Part shown: positions 17,662-25,900 of the stretch, in pieces
Numbering within the stretch: position 1 is the first letter of the stretch
How the letters are laid out: each line of letters starts with the position of its first letter
Origin: Streptomyces eurythermus
GTDB taxonomy: Bacteria > Actinomycetota > Actinomycetes > Streptomycetales > Streptomycetaceae
NCBI RefSeq assembly: GCF_014649115.1
Contig: NZ_BMSK01000027.1
Coordinates: forward strand, 1 to 64,000
Reading direction: 5' to 3'
DNA: 64,000 bases
Program-made: the position numbers and the translations under genes
Notes under the pieces: model-generated
What the model saw: only the letters and a program-made list of their open reading frames with translations
Database searches by the model: none
Told to the model about the DNA's origin: nothing

Positions 17662-18096
17662 CTACCCGCCTGCGGGCAGATCGGTGCGCGGGGCGGTGCC
17701 CAGATGCACACCGACCCGCTTGACCAGCAGCGTCATCTCGTAGGCGACCTGTCCGACGTCGGAGTCGGCGTCCGAGAGGACGGCGAGGCAGCTGCCGTCG
17801 CCGGCGGCGGTGACGAAGAGGAAGGCACCGTCCAGCTCCACGATGGTCTGCCGGACGCCGCCCGCGTCGAAGTGGCGGCCCACGCCCTTGGCGAGGCTGT
17901 GGAAGCCGGACGCGACGGCGGCCAGGTGCTCGCTGTCCTCCCTGGTCAGGTCCTTGGACACCCCGGTCGGCAGTCCGTCGCCGGACAGGATGACGGCCTT
18001 GCGGATGCTGGCGACCCGGTCCACCAGGTCGTCCAGGAGCCAGTTCAGCTCCCCCTTGTTCGTCGTCGTGTGGCCGGTGGCCTTCGGTGCGGTCAT
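17662..18096 (-). CDS. cvnB: conservon roadblock/LC7 protein CvnB
   Basis: A 144-residue roadblock/LC7-domain protein, the B component of the conservon. The family has a longin-like fold and includes MglB, which regulates the small GTPase MglA. CvnB is therefore a candidate regulator of CvnD. The conserved segment NWLLDDLVDRVASIRKAV begins near residue 18. Its ATG overlaps the cvnA stop codon (ATGA), so translation is coupled to the sensor gene. Size and position are standard. Confidence 0.93.
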   Translation of the reverse strand: MTAPKATGHTTTNKGELNWLLDDLVDRVASIRKAVILSGDGLPTGVSKDLTREDSEHLAAVASGFHSLAKGVGRHFDAGGVRQTIVELDGAFLFVTAAGDGSCLAVLSDADSDVGQVAYEMTLLVKRVGVHLGTAPRTDLPAGG

Positions 18097-20882
18097 CGAC
18101 CGTCTCCCTTGGTCGTTCCTTGTGCTGTGCCGTTGTGGTCCCCGTCGCCCGCGGCGTTCTCCTCCCGGCCGCGCTGCCAGCCGCGCTGGAGCGAGGCCAT
18201 CCGGCTGCGGACCTCGTCGGCGTCACGGTCGGCGGGCTGTGCCGGGCGTCCGGCGCGCCGTTCGGTGTCCTGCTTGAGCTGGGGGGCCAGGCTCGCCTGG
18301 CGTACGCGCCGGGGCAGCGGGCTGACGCCCGGCGCCGGGGCGGGGTCGCCGGCGGGCGCGGTGGTGGTGCCGGGGGGCGGGGCCGGGTCCGCCGGAGTGC
18401 CGGGGCCGGAGGTGCGGGGCCGGGTGCGCCTCGGCAGCGCCGGGGCGTCGGACGTCTCGCCGCCGCCCTCACCCCGGGTACCGGCCCGTTCGCCCGCGGG
18501 GTCGGCCGGGGGGCGCCGGGCGGCCGTGCCGCGGCGGCGGGAGGGCAGCGGGGCCAGCCCGCCCGGGTCGGGGGCCCCCGACCCGGCGGTGGGTTCCGGG
18601 GCCGGTTCGCCGCGGCGGGGCCGCTGGTCGGTGACGGGCTTGCCGTGCGAGCTGACCAGCTTGGGCGTCTGCCGCCGGGGCAGCGGTACGGCTCCGCGGT
18701 CGCCGGTGTCGTGGTGCGCCGGCTGCTCGTCGCCGCCCGGGCGGGACCGGCGGGGGCGGAACAGGCCGCCGCGCTCGCTGTCCGCGTCCGGGAGGGCGCC
18801 GGGGAAGTCCTCCAGCGCGTCGAGATCGACGGGCGCCTCCAGCTCGACCGGGCCGTCCAGCACGGAGGTCGGCGGACCGGGCAGCCGCAGCGGTTCCGGG
18901 GACCGCCCGCCGCCGCGGCCGAGCGCCTGCTCGCCGCCGTTGCCGGCGCGGTCCCGGTCGAGCCGGAAACCGACGCCGTTGGTGTCCGGGACGTCCTCGG
19001 TGAGCAGCGCGTCGGGGATGAACACCACGGCGGTGGTTCCGCCGTACGGCGACGGCTGGAGGGAGACCCGGACGTTCTGGCGCTGGGCGAGACGGCTGAC
19101 GACGAACAGGCCCAGCCGGTCGGTGTCGGACAGTTCGAACTCGGGTGTCTCGGCGAGGCGGAGATTGGCGTCGAGGAGTGCCTCGGCCGTCATACCGAGC
19201 CCCCGGTCGTGGATCTCCAGGGTGAAGCCGTTGGCGACCCGCTCGCCGACGACCTGGACGGCGGTGTGCGGGGGCGAGAAGACCGTGGCGTTCTCCAGGA
19301 GCTCGGCCACGAGGTGGGTGAGGTCGGCGACGGCGGGCCCGGTGACGGCGACCCGCGGCAGGCGCCGGACCTCGATGCGCTCGTAGTCCTCGACCTCGGC
19401 GACGGCGGCGCGGACCACGTCCATCAGCTGCACCGGGCGGCGCCACTGCCGGGAGGGCGCGGCACCGGAGAGGATCACCAGGCCCTCGGCGTGCCGGCGC
19501 ATGCGGGTGGTGAGGTGGTCCAGCCGGAACAGGTCGGCGAGTTCGTCGGTGTCCTCGGTACGGCGCTCCATGCTGTCGAGCAGGGTGAGCTGCTTGTGCA
19601 GCAGCACCTGGCTGCGGCGGGCGAGGTTGACGAAGACCTCGGAGACGCCGGCGCGCAGTTCGGCCTGCTTGACGGCGGCCTCCACGGCGGCCCGCTGGAG
19701 GGTGTTGAGGGCCTGTCCGACCTCGCCGATCTCGTTCTTGTCGTACTCCAGGCGCGGCACCTCGGTCTCGACGTCGACCTGCTCGCCGGCGGACAGCCGG
19801 CGCATCACGCCGGGCAGCCGGACGCCGGACGCCTCGTGGGCCTCCAGCCGCAGCTGGCGCAGGTCGCGGATGAGGGCGCGGCCGATCCGGATGGACAGGA
19901 CGATGGAGACGAGGAGGGCGATCAGGCCGAGGAGGCCGACGACGGCCGCCTGCGCGATGACACCGACGGCCACCGGGCGCATGCGGTCCTGGTAGCGGTC
20001 GCTCGCCTGGTCGTCCATGGTGCCCAGTTCGTCCAGGACGGTGGCCGCGGCGGAGTCCCAGCTCTTGGCGGTGACCCCGCGGGGCGTGCCGGAGTCCATG
20101 GCGGCGACGGTCCGTTCGGCTCCGCGCAGGGGTGCCGTGGTGGGGTTCTTCCAGAAGCGCTCGTAGCGTGCGCGTTCGGCGGCGGGCAGCAGCGGGAGGC
20201 TGATGTCGTACAGGAGGGTGCGCTGGGCGACGAGGTCGGAGATCTGGCGGGTCTCGTCCCGGGTGAGCCGGCCGACCACGAGGGAGGAGCCGAGCACGGC
20301 GTCCTCGCGGGCGAGCAGTTCGCGGGCGCGGGTGAGGTTGACCAGGGCGCGGGCCTGCTTCTCGACCTCGACGTCGTCGATGCCGACGAGGGAGGCGAGC
20401 AGCGCGTAGCAGGGGTCGACGAGGCGGTTGTAGAGGCCGAGTGCCTGGGCCCGGGTGAGGGAGCGCTCCTCGACGCTGCGGCGCAGGGAGTCGAGACCGT
20501 CCAGGGCGTCCAGGGCGGCGGCCAGGTGTTCGCGGCCGTCCGCCTCCAGGCTGTCCCGGGTGTCCTGGTCCGCGGCGTTCCGGCGGAGCACGGTGATCGA
20601 CCGGTCGGTGGCGGCGCGGGTGCGGTGCAGCGCGGACAGGGCCTCGGAGGCCCGCGGGTCGGCGAGGTAGACGAGGGCCTGGCGGCGTTCCTGCTGGAGG
20701 ACGCGGACGGTGTCCTCGGCCGGGTAGCCGATGTCCTCGACGGTGTCGGACACGCGGAACAGCTGGGCCACTTCCCGGCCGGCGAACACGGTGGCGAACG
20801 CCCAGACGCCGGTCAGGGACACCAGCGGCACGAGAAGCAGCGCCACGATCTTCCGGCGGATGGACTTCCCGCGAAAGCGCAT
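18093..20882 (-). CDS. cvnA: conservon sensor histidine kinase-like protein CvnA (nitrate/nitrite-sensor domain)
   Basis: A 929-residue membrane sensor. A transmembrane helix lies near residues 10-30, followed by an extracytoplasmic NIT-type helical domain, a second helix near 300-335 and a HAMP region. An ATP-binding HATPase domain contains the N-box ELLENATVFSPP. The histidine-phosphorylation box is not canonical, as in other CvnA proteins, so the output is probably through CvnB-CvnD rather than a response regulator. The last 300 residues are proline-rich and disordered and carry four LPRR-like motifs (PLPRRQ, PLPSRR, ALPRRT, PLPRRV), possible docking sites. It is first gene of the cvnA-B-C-oxoprolinase-cvnD operon. 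The signal sensed is unknown. Confidence 0.92.
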   Translation of the reverse strand: MRFRGKSIRRKIVALLLVPLVSLTGVWAFATVFAGREVAQLFRVSDTVEDIGYPAEDTVRVLQQERRQALVYLADPRASEALSALHRTRAATDRSITVLRRNAADQDTRDSLEADGREHLAAALDALDGLDSLRRSVEERSLTRAQALGLYNRLVDPCYALLASLVGIDDVEVEKQARALVNLTRARELLAREDAVLGSSLVVGRLTRDETRQISDLVAQRTLLYDISLPLLPAAERARYERFWKNPTTAPLRGAERTVAAMDSGTPRGVTAKSWDSAAATVLDELGTMDDQASDRYQDRMRPVAVGVIAQAAVVGLLGLIALLVSIVLSIRIGRALIRDLRQLRLEAHEASGVRLPGVMRRLSAGEQVDVETEVPRLEYDKNEIGEVGQALNTLQRAAVEAAVKQAELRAGVSEVFVNLARRSQVLLHKQLTLLDSMERRTEDTDELADLFRLDHLTTRMRRHAEGLVILSGAAPSRQWRRPVQLMDVVRAAVAEVEDYERIEVRRLPRVAVTGPAVADLTHLVAELLENATVFSPPHTAVQVVGERVANGFTLEIHDRGLGMTAEALLDANLRLAETPEFELSDTDRLGLFVVSRLAQRQNVRVSLQPSPYGGTTAVVFIPDALLTEDVPDTNGVGFRLDRDRAGNGGEQALGRGGGRSPEPLRLPGPPTSVLDGPVELEAPVDLDALEDFPGALPDADSERGGLFRPRRSRPGGDEQPAHHDTGDRGAVPLPRRQTPKLVSSHGKPVTDQRPRRGEPAPEPTAGSGAPDPGGLAPLPSRRRGTAARRPPADPAGERAGTRGEGGGETSDAPALPRRTRPRTSGPGTPADPAPPPGTTTAPAGDPAPAPGVSPLPRRVRQASLAPQLKQDTERRAGRPAQPADRDADEVRSRMASLQRGWQRGREENAAGDGDHNGTAQGTTKGDGR

Positions 20883-21300
20883 GGCCTCCCCCAGCTCGAC
20901 CCCCGCCGGCCGGGGGTGTTCATGTCCGTCAGCAAACGGCGCGAGCCTACTACCGCCTCACAGGTAACTCGAAGACATGTCCGGCGGGTGAAGTTCCGCA
21001 CCGCAGACGAGAGATGGCGAGTTGTCCGGGCATTAGGGGAGATTGCCACCGCGATCCGGAGAGCCATGACCGGCCGATTGTGGCAACTTTGACGGGCGGT
21101 TGGCCGGATTTTTTCGCCACGCGGGAATCTTCGCGCGGTCTCGTTCGTCCTTCTCTATGGGAATTGGGGGCGGAATAGGCCACAGCGGCCGCAACCCGCG
21201 TCCCGGCGGCGTAAAGCGGCGCAAGCCGGGCAGCCACTGGGGAGACGGGGTCCTGGGACTCCGGGGGCGAGCGGTCTGCCGGCGGTGGGGAGTGAACACG
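20883..21300. other. intergenic region between cvnA and a divergent membrane-protein gene
   Basis: About 420 bp without a convincing gene. It must contain the cvnA promoter (minus strand) and the promoter of the next plus-strand gene. A CCGGCC...GGCCGG repeat (21069-21074, 21101-21106) is followed at once by ATTTTTT (21107-21113), rare in this GC-rich sequence and terminator-like for the plus strand. I see no clear -35/-10 pair. Confidence 0.5.
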
Positions 21301-21816
21301 GTGACGGGCACGGCGGAATGGCGCGAGGCGCCCGGACGGAACGGGTCGGGGCACTCGCGGACACGGTGGGACGGCACGGCACCGCAGGGCGGCCAGGAGT
21401 CCGGCGGTGACGAACCGCGGTACGGCTACCGGCCGTTGTGGGTCGAGGAGCCCGCGCGCCGGCATCCGGTGCCCGATCCGGTGCGTGCGGCGGCGGTGCG
21501 GGCCGTCCTCGTCATCGCGGTGACGCTGATCCAGGCGATGGTGGCGTTCCTGTGCGCGCTGGCCGGTTCCTGGCTGGCGTTCCCGATGGTGATGGCCGGT
21601 GTGGCCGGCACGGTCGTGGCCACGTGGGCCGCGGTCGACGTGTGGGTGACCCGCCAGGTGTGGAACCAGCGGCACGGCGTGGTCTCGGAGCCGAGCAGCA
21701 CGGCCCGGGCCCTGCGCCGGGAGCGGCGGGCCCGTCGCCGCGAGGAGCGCGCGGCCCTGCGGAAACAGGACCGGATACGTCGCAGGGGTGGGGCGGGACA
21801 GCTGTCGCACTCCTGA
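21301..21816 (+). CDS. small two-helix membrane protein, unknown function
   Basis: A roughly 171-residue protein with a hydrophilic N-terminus, two closely spaced transmembrane helices in the middle (from AAAVRAVLVIAV to VATWAAVDVWV) and a strongly basic Arg/Glu-rich C-terminal tail (RRERRARRREERAALRK). I do not recognise the family. The start is placed at the GTG at 21301 because GGGGAG is 8 nt upstream; a GTG at 21292 is also possible. It lies 100 bp upstream of the IclR gene in the same orientation, with the candidate IclR operator between them, so the two are probably separately regulated. Confidence 0.7.
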   Translation: MTGTAEWREAPGRNGSGHSRTRWDGTAPQGGQESGGDEPRYGYRPLWVEEPARRHPVPDPVRAAAVRAVLVIAVTLIQAMVAFLCALAGSWLAFPMVMAGVAGTVVATWAAVDVWVTRQVWNQRHGVVSEPSSTARALRRERRARRREERAALRKQDRIRRRGGAGQLSHS

Positions 21817-21849
21817 CCGGGCGCTTCGATGGCTTCGGTAGCATCGAGT

Positions 21850-21886
21850 TTCGTATGGCGCACGATGAGGCGCTGTGCGCAACGAA
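21850..21886. promoter_or_regulatory. candidate IclR-family operator (inverted repeat)
   Basis: An imperfect inverted repeat, TTCGTATGGCGCAC (21850-21863) and GTGCGCAACGAA (21875-21886), is centred 49 bp before the preferred iclR start. Autoregulation through such sites is common for IclR-family regulators. Confidence 0.45.
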
Positions 21887-21916
21887 CGCGGTTCCCCAGG
21901 TAGCGAGAGTCGAGCC

Positions 21917-22783
21917 ATGCCCCGTACGCAGAAGCAGCCCGGCCGCGGCGAAGAGAGCGGGCGGGAGCCGGGGCGCGAGGAGACCGGGCGGGAGCCGGGG
22001 CGCACGGAGCGGCGGGGCGGCCGTGGGGCGGCCGGCGCGGTGCAGTCGGTGGACCGTGCCGTGAGCGTGCTGGAGATCCTCGCCCGGCACGGCGAGGCGG
22101 GCGTCACCGAGATCGCCGCGGAGCTGGACGTCCACAAGTCCACGGCGTTCCGGCTGCTCGGCGTCCTGGAGAACCGGGGCCTGGTGGCCCAGGCCAAGGA
22201 CCGCGGGAAGTACTACCTGGGGGCCGGTGTGCTGCGCCTCGCGGGAGCGGCGGCGGTGCGTCTCGACATCTCCCAGGAGGGCGTCCCGGTGTGCCGGGAG
22301 GTCGCCGACGAGCTGGGTGAGACGGTCAACATCGCCGTCCTCGACGACGACGCGGCGGTCAACATCATGCAGGCCCGCGGCACCGCGGCCGTGACCGCGC
22401 AGAACTGGCTGGGCAGACGCACCCCGCTGCACGCCACCTCCAGCGGCAAGGTGCTCCTCGCGCACCTGTCGCCGACCCTGCGCGAGGGGCTGCTGGCGCG
22501 GCCGCTGACGCGGTACACGGAACGTACGGTCACGGGTGCGGCGATGCTGCGCGCCGAGCTGGAGGCCGTGGTCCGGCAGGGGTACGGCGTCACGGTCGAG
22601 GAGCTGGAGCTGGGTCTCGCGGCCGTCGCGGCCCCGGTGCGCGCGCACGACGGCGAGGTGATCGCGGCGATCAGCGTCTCGGGTCCGGTGTACCGGCTCG
22701 ACGCGGACCGGCTGCCCGAGGTGGCCCGGCGTACGGCCGCGGCGGGCGCCGAACTGTCCCGGCGGATGGGGTACGGCTTCTGA
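21917..22783 (+). CDS. IclR-family transcriptional regulator
   Basis: A 288-residue IclR-family regulator. A winged helix-turn-helix (about 42-100, VTEIAAELDVHKSTAFRLLGVLE) is followed by the IclR effector-binding domain (LHATSSGKVLLAHLS, GYGVTVEELELGLAAVAAPV). The N-terminal ~35 residues are a low-complexity Arg/Gly/Glu extension with a duplicated GREPGRE-like unit. I prefer the ATG at 21917, preceded by AGCGAGAG, to the GTG at 21875, because the latter lies inside an inverted repeat that looks like the operator. No metabolic gene that it might obviously regulate is adjacent; downstream is a convergent SMC operon. Effector unknown. Confidence 0.88.
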   Translation: MPRTQKQPGRGEESGREPGREETGREPGRTERRGGRGAAGAVQSVDRAVSVLEILARHGEAGVTEIAAELDVHKSTAFRLLGVLENRGLVAQAKDRGKYYLGAGVLRLAGAAAVRLDISQEGVPVCREVADELGETVNIAVLDDDAAVNIMQARGTAAVTAQNWLGRRTPLHATSSGKVLLAHLSPTLREGLLARPLTRYTERTVTGAAMLRAELEAVVRQGYGVTVEELELGLAAVAAPVRAHDGEVIAAISVSGPVYRLDADRLPEVARRTAAAGAELSRRMGYGF

Positions 22784-22805
22784 CGGACGGGGTACGGCTT
22801 CTGGC
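22764..22805. repeat. 21-bp tandem duplication spanning the iclR stop codon
   Basis: Two adjacent 21-bp units (22764-22784, 22785-22805) sharing GGGGTACGGCTTCTG match at 19 of 21 positions. The iclR stop lies at the end of the first copy. Confidence 0.85.
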
Positions 22806-22850
22806 GCACCGCTCCTGACGGCGGCGGCGCTCGGCGGCACCGCGCCACTC

Positions 22851-22906
22851 CGCCCGGTCTGTTCCGCCGGGCGCGCTGTGCTGCGCGATGCGGAACAGAC
22901 CGGGCG
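22851..22906. terminator. bidirectional terminator
   Basis: A perfect 17-bp inverted repeat (CGCCCGGTCTGTTCCGC and its complement, extendable by one pair) with a 22-nt loop. It lies between the convergent iclR and SMC-like genes. Confidence 0.85.
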
Positions 22907-22918
22907 GGCGTGAGCCTG

Positions 22919-25900
22919 CTACGGAGCGCTCGGCGCCGGCTTCTTGTACATGCGCGTCGCCGTGATCTCGCTGTGCACCGCCTCCCCCGCCTGGGGCGGC
23001 TGGGGCAGACCGGGCCGCAGGTGTTCCTCGACGCTGATGTACTTCAGGCCCGCACGGAGGTCGGCGTCGTTGCGCAGGCGGATGACCAGCGGGAACTCGG
23101 CGAGGGCGGTCGTGTCGAACAGGCCGGTGGTGTACAGCAGCTGGACGCCCAGCGCGTCGGACACGGCCCGCTGGAGCTCCAGCAGATAGGTCGCGTTGGC
23201 GCGGCCGATGGGGTTGTCCAGGAACAGCGTGCCCGCGTGCCGGTGCTTGTCGCGGCCCCGGTCGTTCGAGCGGAGCGCGGCCATCGTGCAGTACAGGGCG
23301 ATGGCCGCGGTGAGCAGCTGACCGCCGGAGAACACATCGCCCATCTGGCCGACGGGGACGCGCTCGGCGCGCAGGACGGCGTCGGGCTTGAGGATCTCGA
23401 CGGCCACGCCCTTGGGCTGGAGGGCCGCGGCGACGCCCCGCAGCAGCAGGGACATGCCGTCGCGGCGCAGGTCGGAGTTCTTCTTCACGGCCGCGCGGGT
23501 GGCCTCGTCGATGACCTCTCCGAGCCGTTCGGTGAGCGTGGCCTGGTCGGGTTCCTCGAAGCGGATGCGCAGGAACTCCTGCCCGGACCACTCGCCGAGC
23601 CCCTCCGGCAGCCGGGAGAGCCGCTGAGCGGAGCGCAGGGTGGCGAGGGCCGACTCCACGAGGCCGCGCAGCCGGTCCACGATGGAGTCGCGGTTGCGTT
23701 CCAGCTGGGCCAGCTCGTCGGTCAGCACGCGCAGCCGGGGCGCGAACGCGTCCGCCCACTTCTGGGCGTGCTCGGGCAGCGCGGAGGCGGGCAGTTCCCG
23801 GATCTGCTGCCGGGCGGGGGTGCGGACCTGCTCGTAGCGCGTTGAGTTGGCGTGCCGGACGAGGACGTCGCTCGCCTCGCGGACGGCCGCCTCGGCGGCG
23901 GACAGGTCGGCGGCGCAGCCGCGCAGGGAGCGGCGGGCCTCGGCGGCGGAGTGCCGGGCCTCCTCGAGGGTGCCGGGGTACGGCTCCGGCTCCTCCGGCT
24001 CCTCCTCGGGCGCCTGTTCGCGCAGCAGGTCACGGAGCATGGCGGCGATCTCGTCGAAGCCGCCGGCCGCGTCCTCGGCGGCGCGGTGGGCCTCCAGCAG
24101 CTCCGTGTGCGCCTGCCGGGCCTCGGCCAGCGCCTCGGTACGGGCGGCGAGTTCGGCCGTCGCGGTGCGCAGCAGTGCCTGGGCGTGCTCGGCGTCGCGC
24201 GGGACCAGGTCCTCGGGCAGCTCGGTGTGCGCCTCGCCGTCCTCGGGGGCGAGTCGCTCGGCCTCGCCGCGCAGCCGGCCGAGCTGCTCGCTCGCGGTCG
24301 ACATGCGGGTCTCCAGGAGCTGCACCAGCTCCTCCGCGCGCGCGGCGGCGGCCTGCCGGGACGGCCCGTCGGAGCCGTCGGGTGACTGGAGCAGCTGCTC
24401 GGCGCGGGTGCGGACCTTGTTGCTGAGCCGGTCCAGTTCGGCGCGGGCGGCGCTCTCGTCGCTCTCCGCGCGGGCCTGTTCGGCGCGCAGGTCGGCGCCG
24501 ACGCCGACCTTCTCGTACACCTGGGAGGCGGCCCGGTAGGCCTCGCGGAGGGCGGGCAGGGACGCCTTGGGGGTGTCCGTGTCCGCCGCGGGTACGTCGT
24601 CGGGGGCGCCGGCGATCTCGGACCGCTCGGCGCGCAGGGCGCGCGCGGTGCGGCGGGCGTCGTCGGCGGCGCGCTGCGCGGCGCGGCGGTCCTCGTCGGC
24701 GGCGCGGGCGCGCTCCAGGCATGCCTGGGCGCGGGCCTCGGACTCGGCCGCCTCGTCGGCGAGTTCACGCAGTTTCGCCTGCCAGCCGGCGCGCTCGCGC
24801 AGCCGGAAGGCGAGACCGGCGAGGGCGTCGGCGGCGCGCCGGGCCTTCTGCGCGGCCTCCTGCCGCTCGTCGCGGACCCGCGCGGCCTCGGCCGCGGTCT
24901 CCTCCGCCTCCGCGCGGACGGTCCGCGCCTCGGCGAGTTCGGCCTCGGCCTCCTCGGCGAACGCGCGGGCCTGCTCGGCGGCCCGGGCCAGCTCGGTCAG
25001 GCGCCCGGCGGGGCAGCCGGTGCGCCAGGAGGCGAGCCGGGCGGCCAGTTCGCGGTCCTTGCCGAGGCGGGCGGCGAGGACGCGGATCTCCTCGTCGCGC
25101 TCGGTGGCCCGGGCGCGCAGTGCCTGCCGTTCCTCGTCGGCGGCGTGTTCGTCGTGCATGGCCGGGTTCGGCGGCACCAGGAACACGTCACCGGGGGTGG
25201 TGTCGGCGGCGGGCGGCGGGGCGAGCAGCGCGGCGGCGGTGCCGACGGCCACCGCGGAGCGGGGCAGCAGGGCGGCGTCGCCGAGGACCTCGCGGGCGCG
25301 CGCGTGCGTGTCCGGGTCGGTGATGATCACACCGTCGACCAGCTCGGGGCGGGCGGCGAGCACGCGCGCGTGGTCGGCCGGGTCGACGGCCTGGGCGAGG
25401 TAGCGCCAGCCGGGGAGCGCCGGGATGCCGTGCTCGCCGAGGAACTCGACGGTGGCCAGGACGTCCGGGCCGGGCGGCAGCAGTCCGCCGTCGCCGAGTG
25501 CGCCGAGGATCCGGGCGTCGTCGGCGGCGGCCGTGCGCAGGTCGAACAGGTGCCGTTCGGCGGTGGACACGGTGTCGTCGAGGAGTTCGCGCAGTTCGTC
25601 GGCGAAGCGGTCGAGCTCCTCGGGCGTGAGCGCACCCTCCGCGACGGTACGGGGTGCCGGGGCGGCGTCGTCGGCCCCGGTGCGCGGGCCGGGCACGCGG
25701 ACCGTGCTCGGGGCCCCGGGCAGGCTCAGCAGTTCCGCCAGCCGTTCCTCGGCGGCCAGCGACTCCGCGAGGCGCCGCTCGGCCTCGTACGCCCGCTCGG
25801 CGGCGGTGGCCGCGTCCGCCGCGCGGGCCGCGGTCAGCTCGGCGCGGGACTCGGCGGCGGCGGCCTCGCGGGCGTGCTCGGTGGCCTTGCGGGCGGCCTC

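Noticed and set aside
14824..19386. 1520-codon plus-strand frame opposite the oxoprolinase and cvn genes
   Set aside because: A shadow frame typical of GC-rich DNA; the minus-strand proteins are clearly recognisable.
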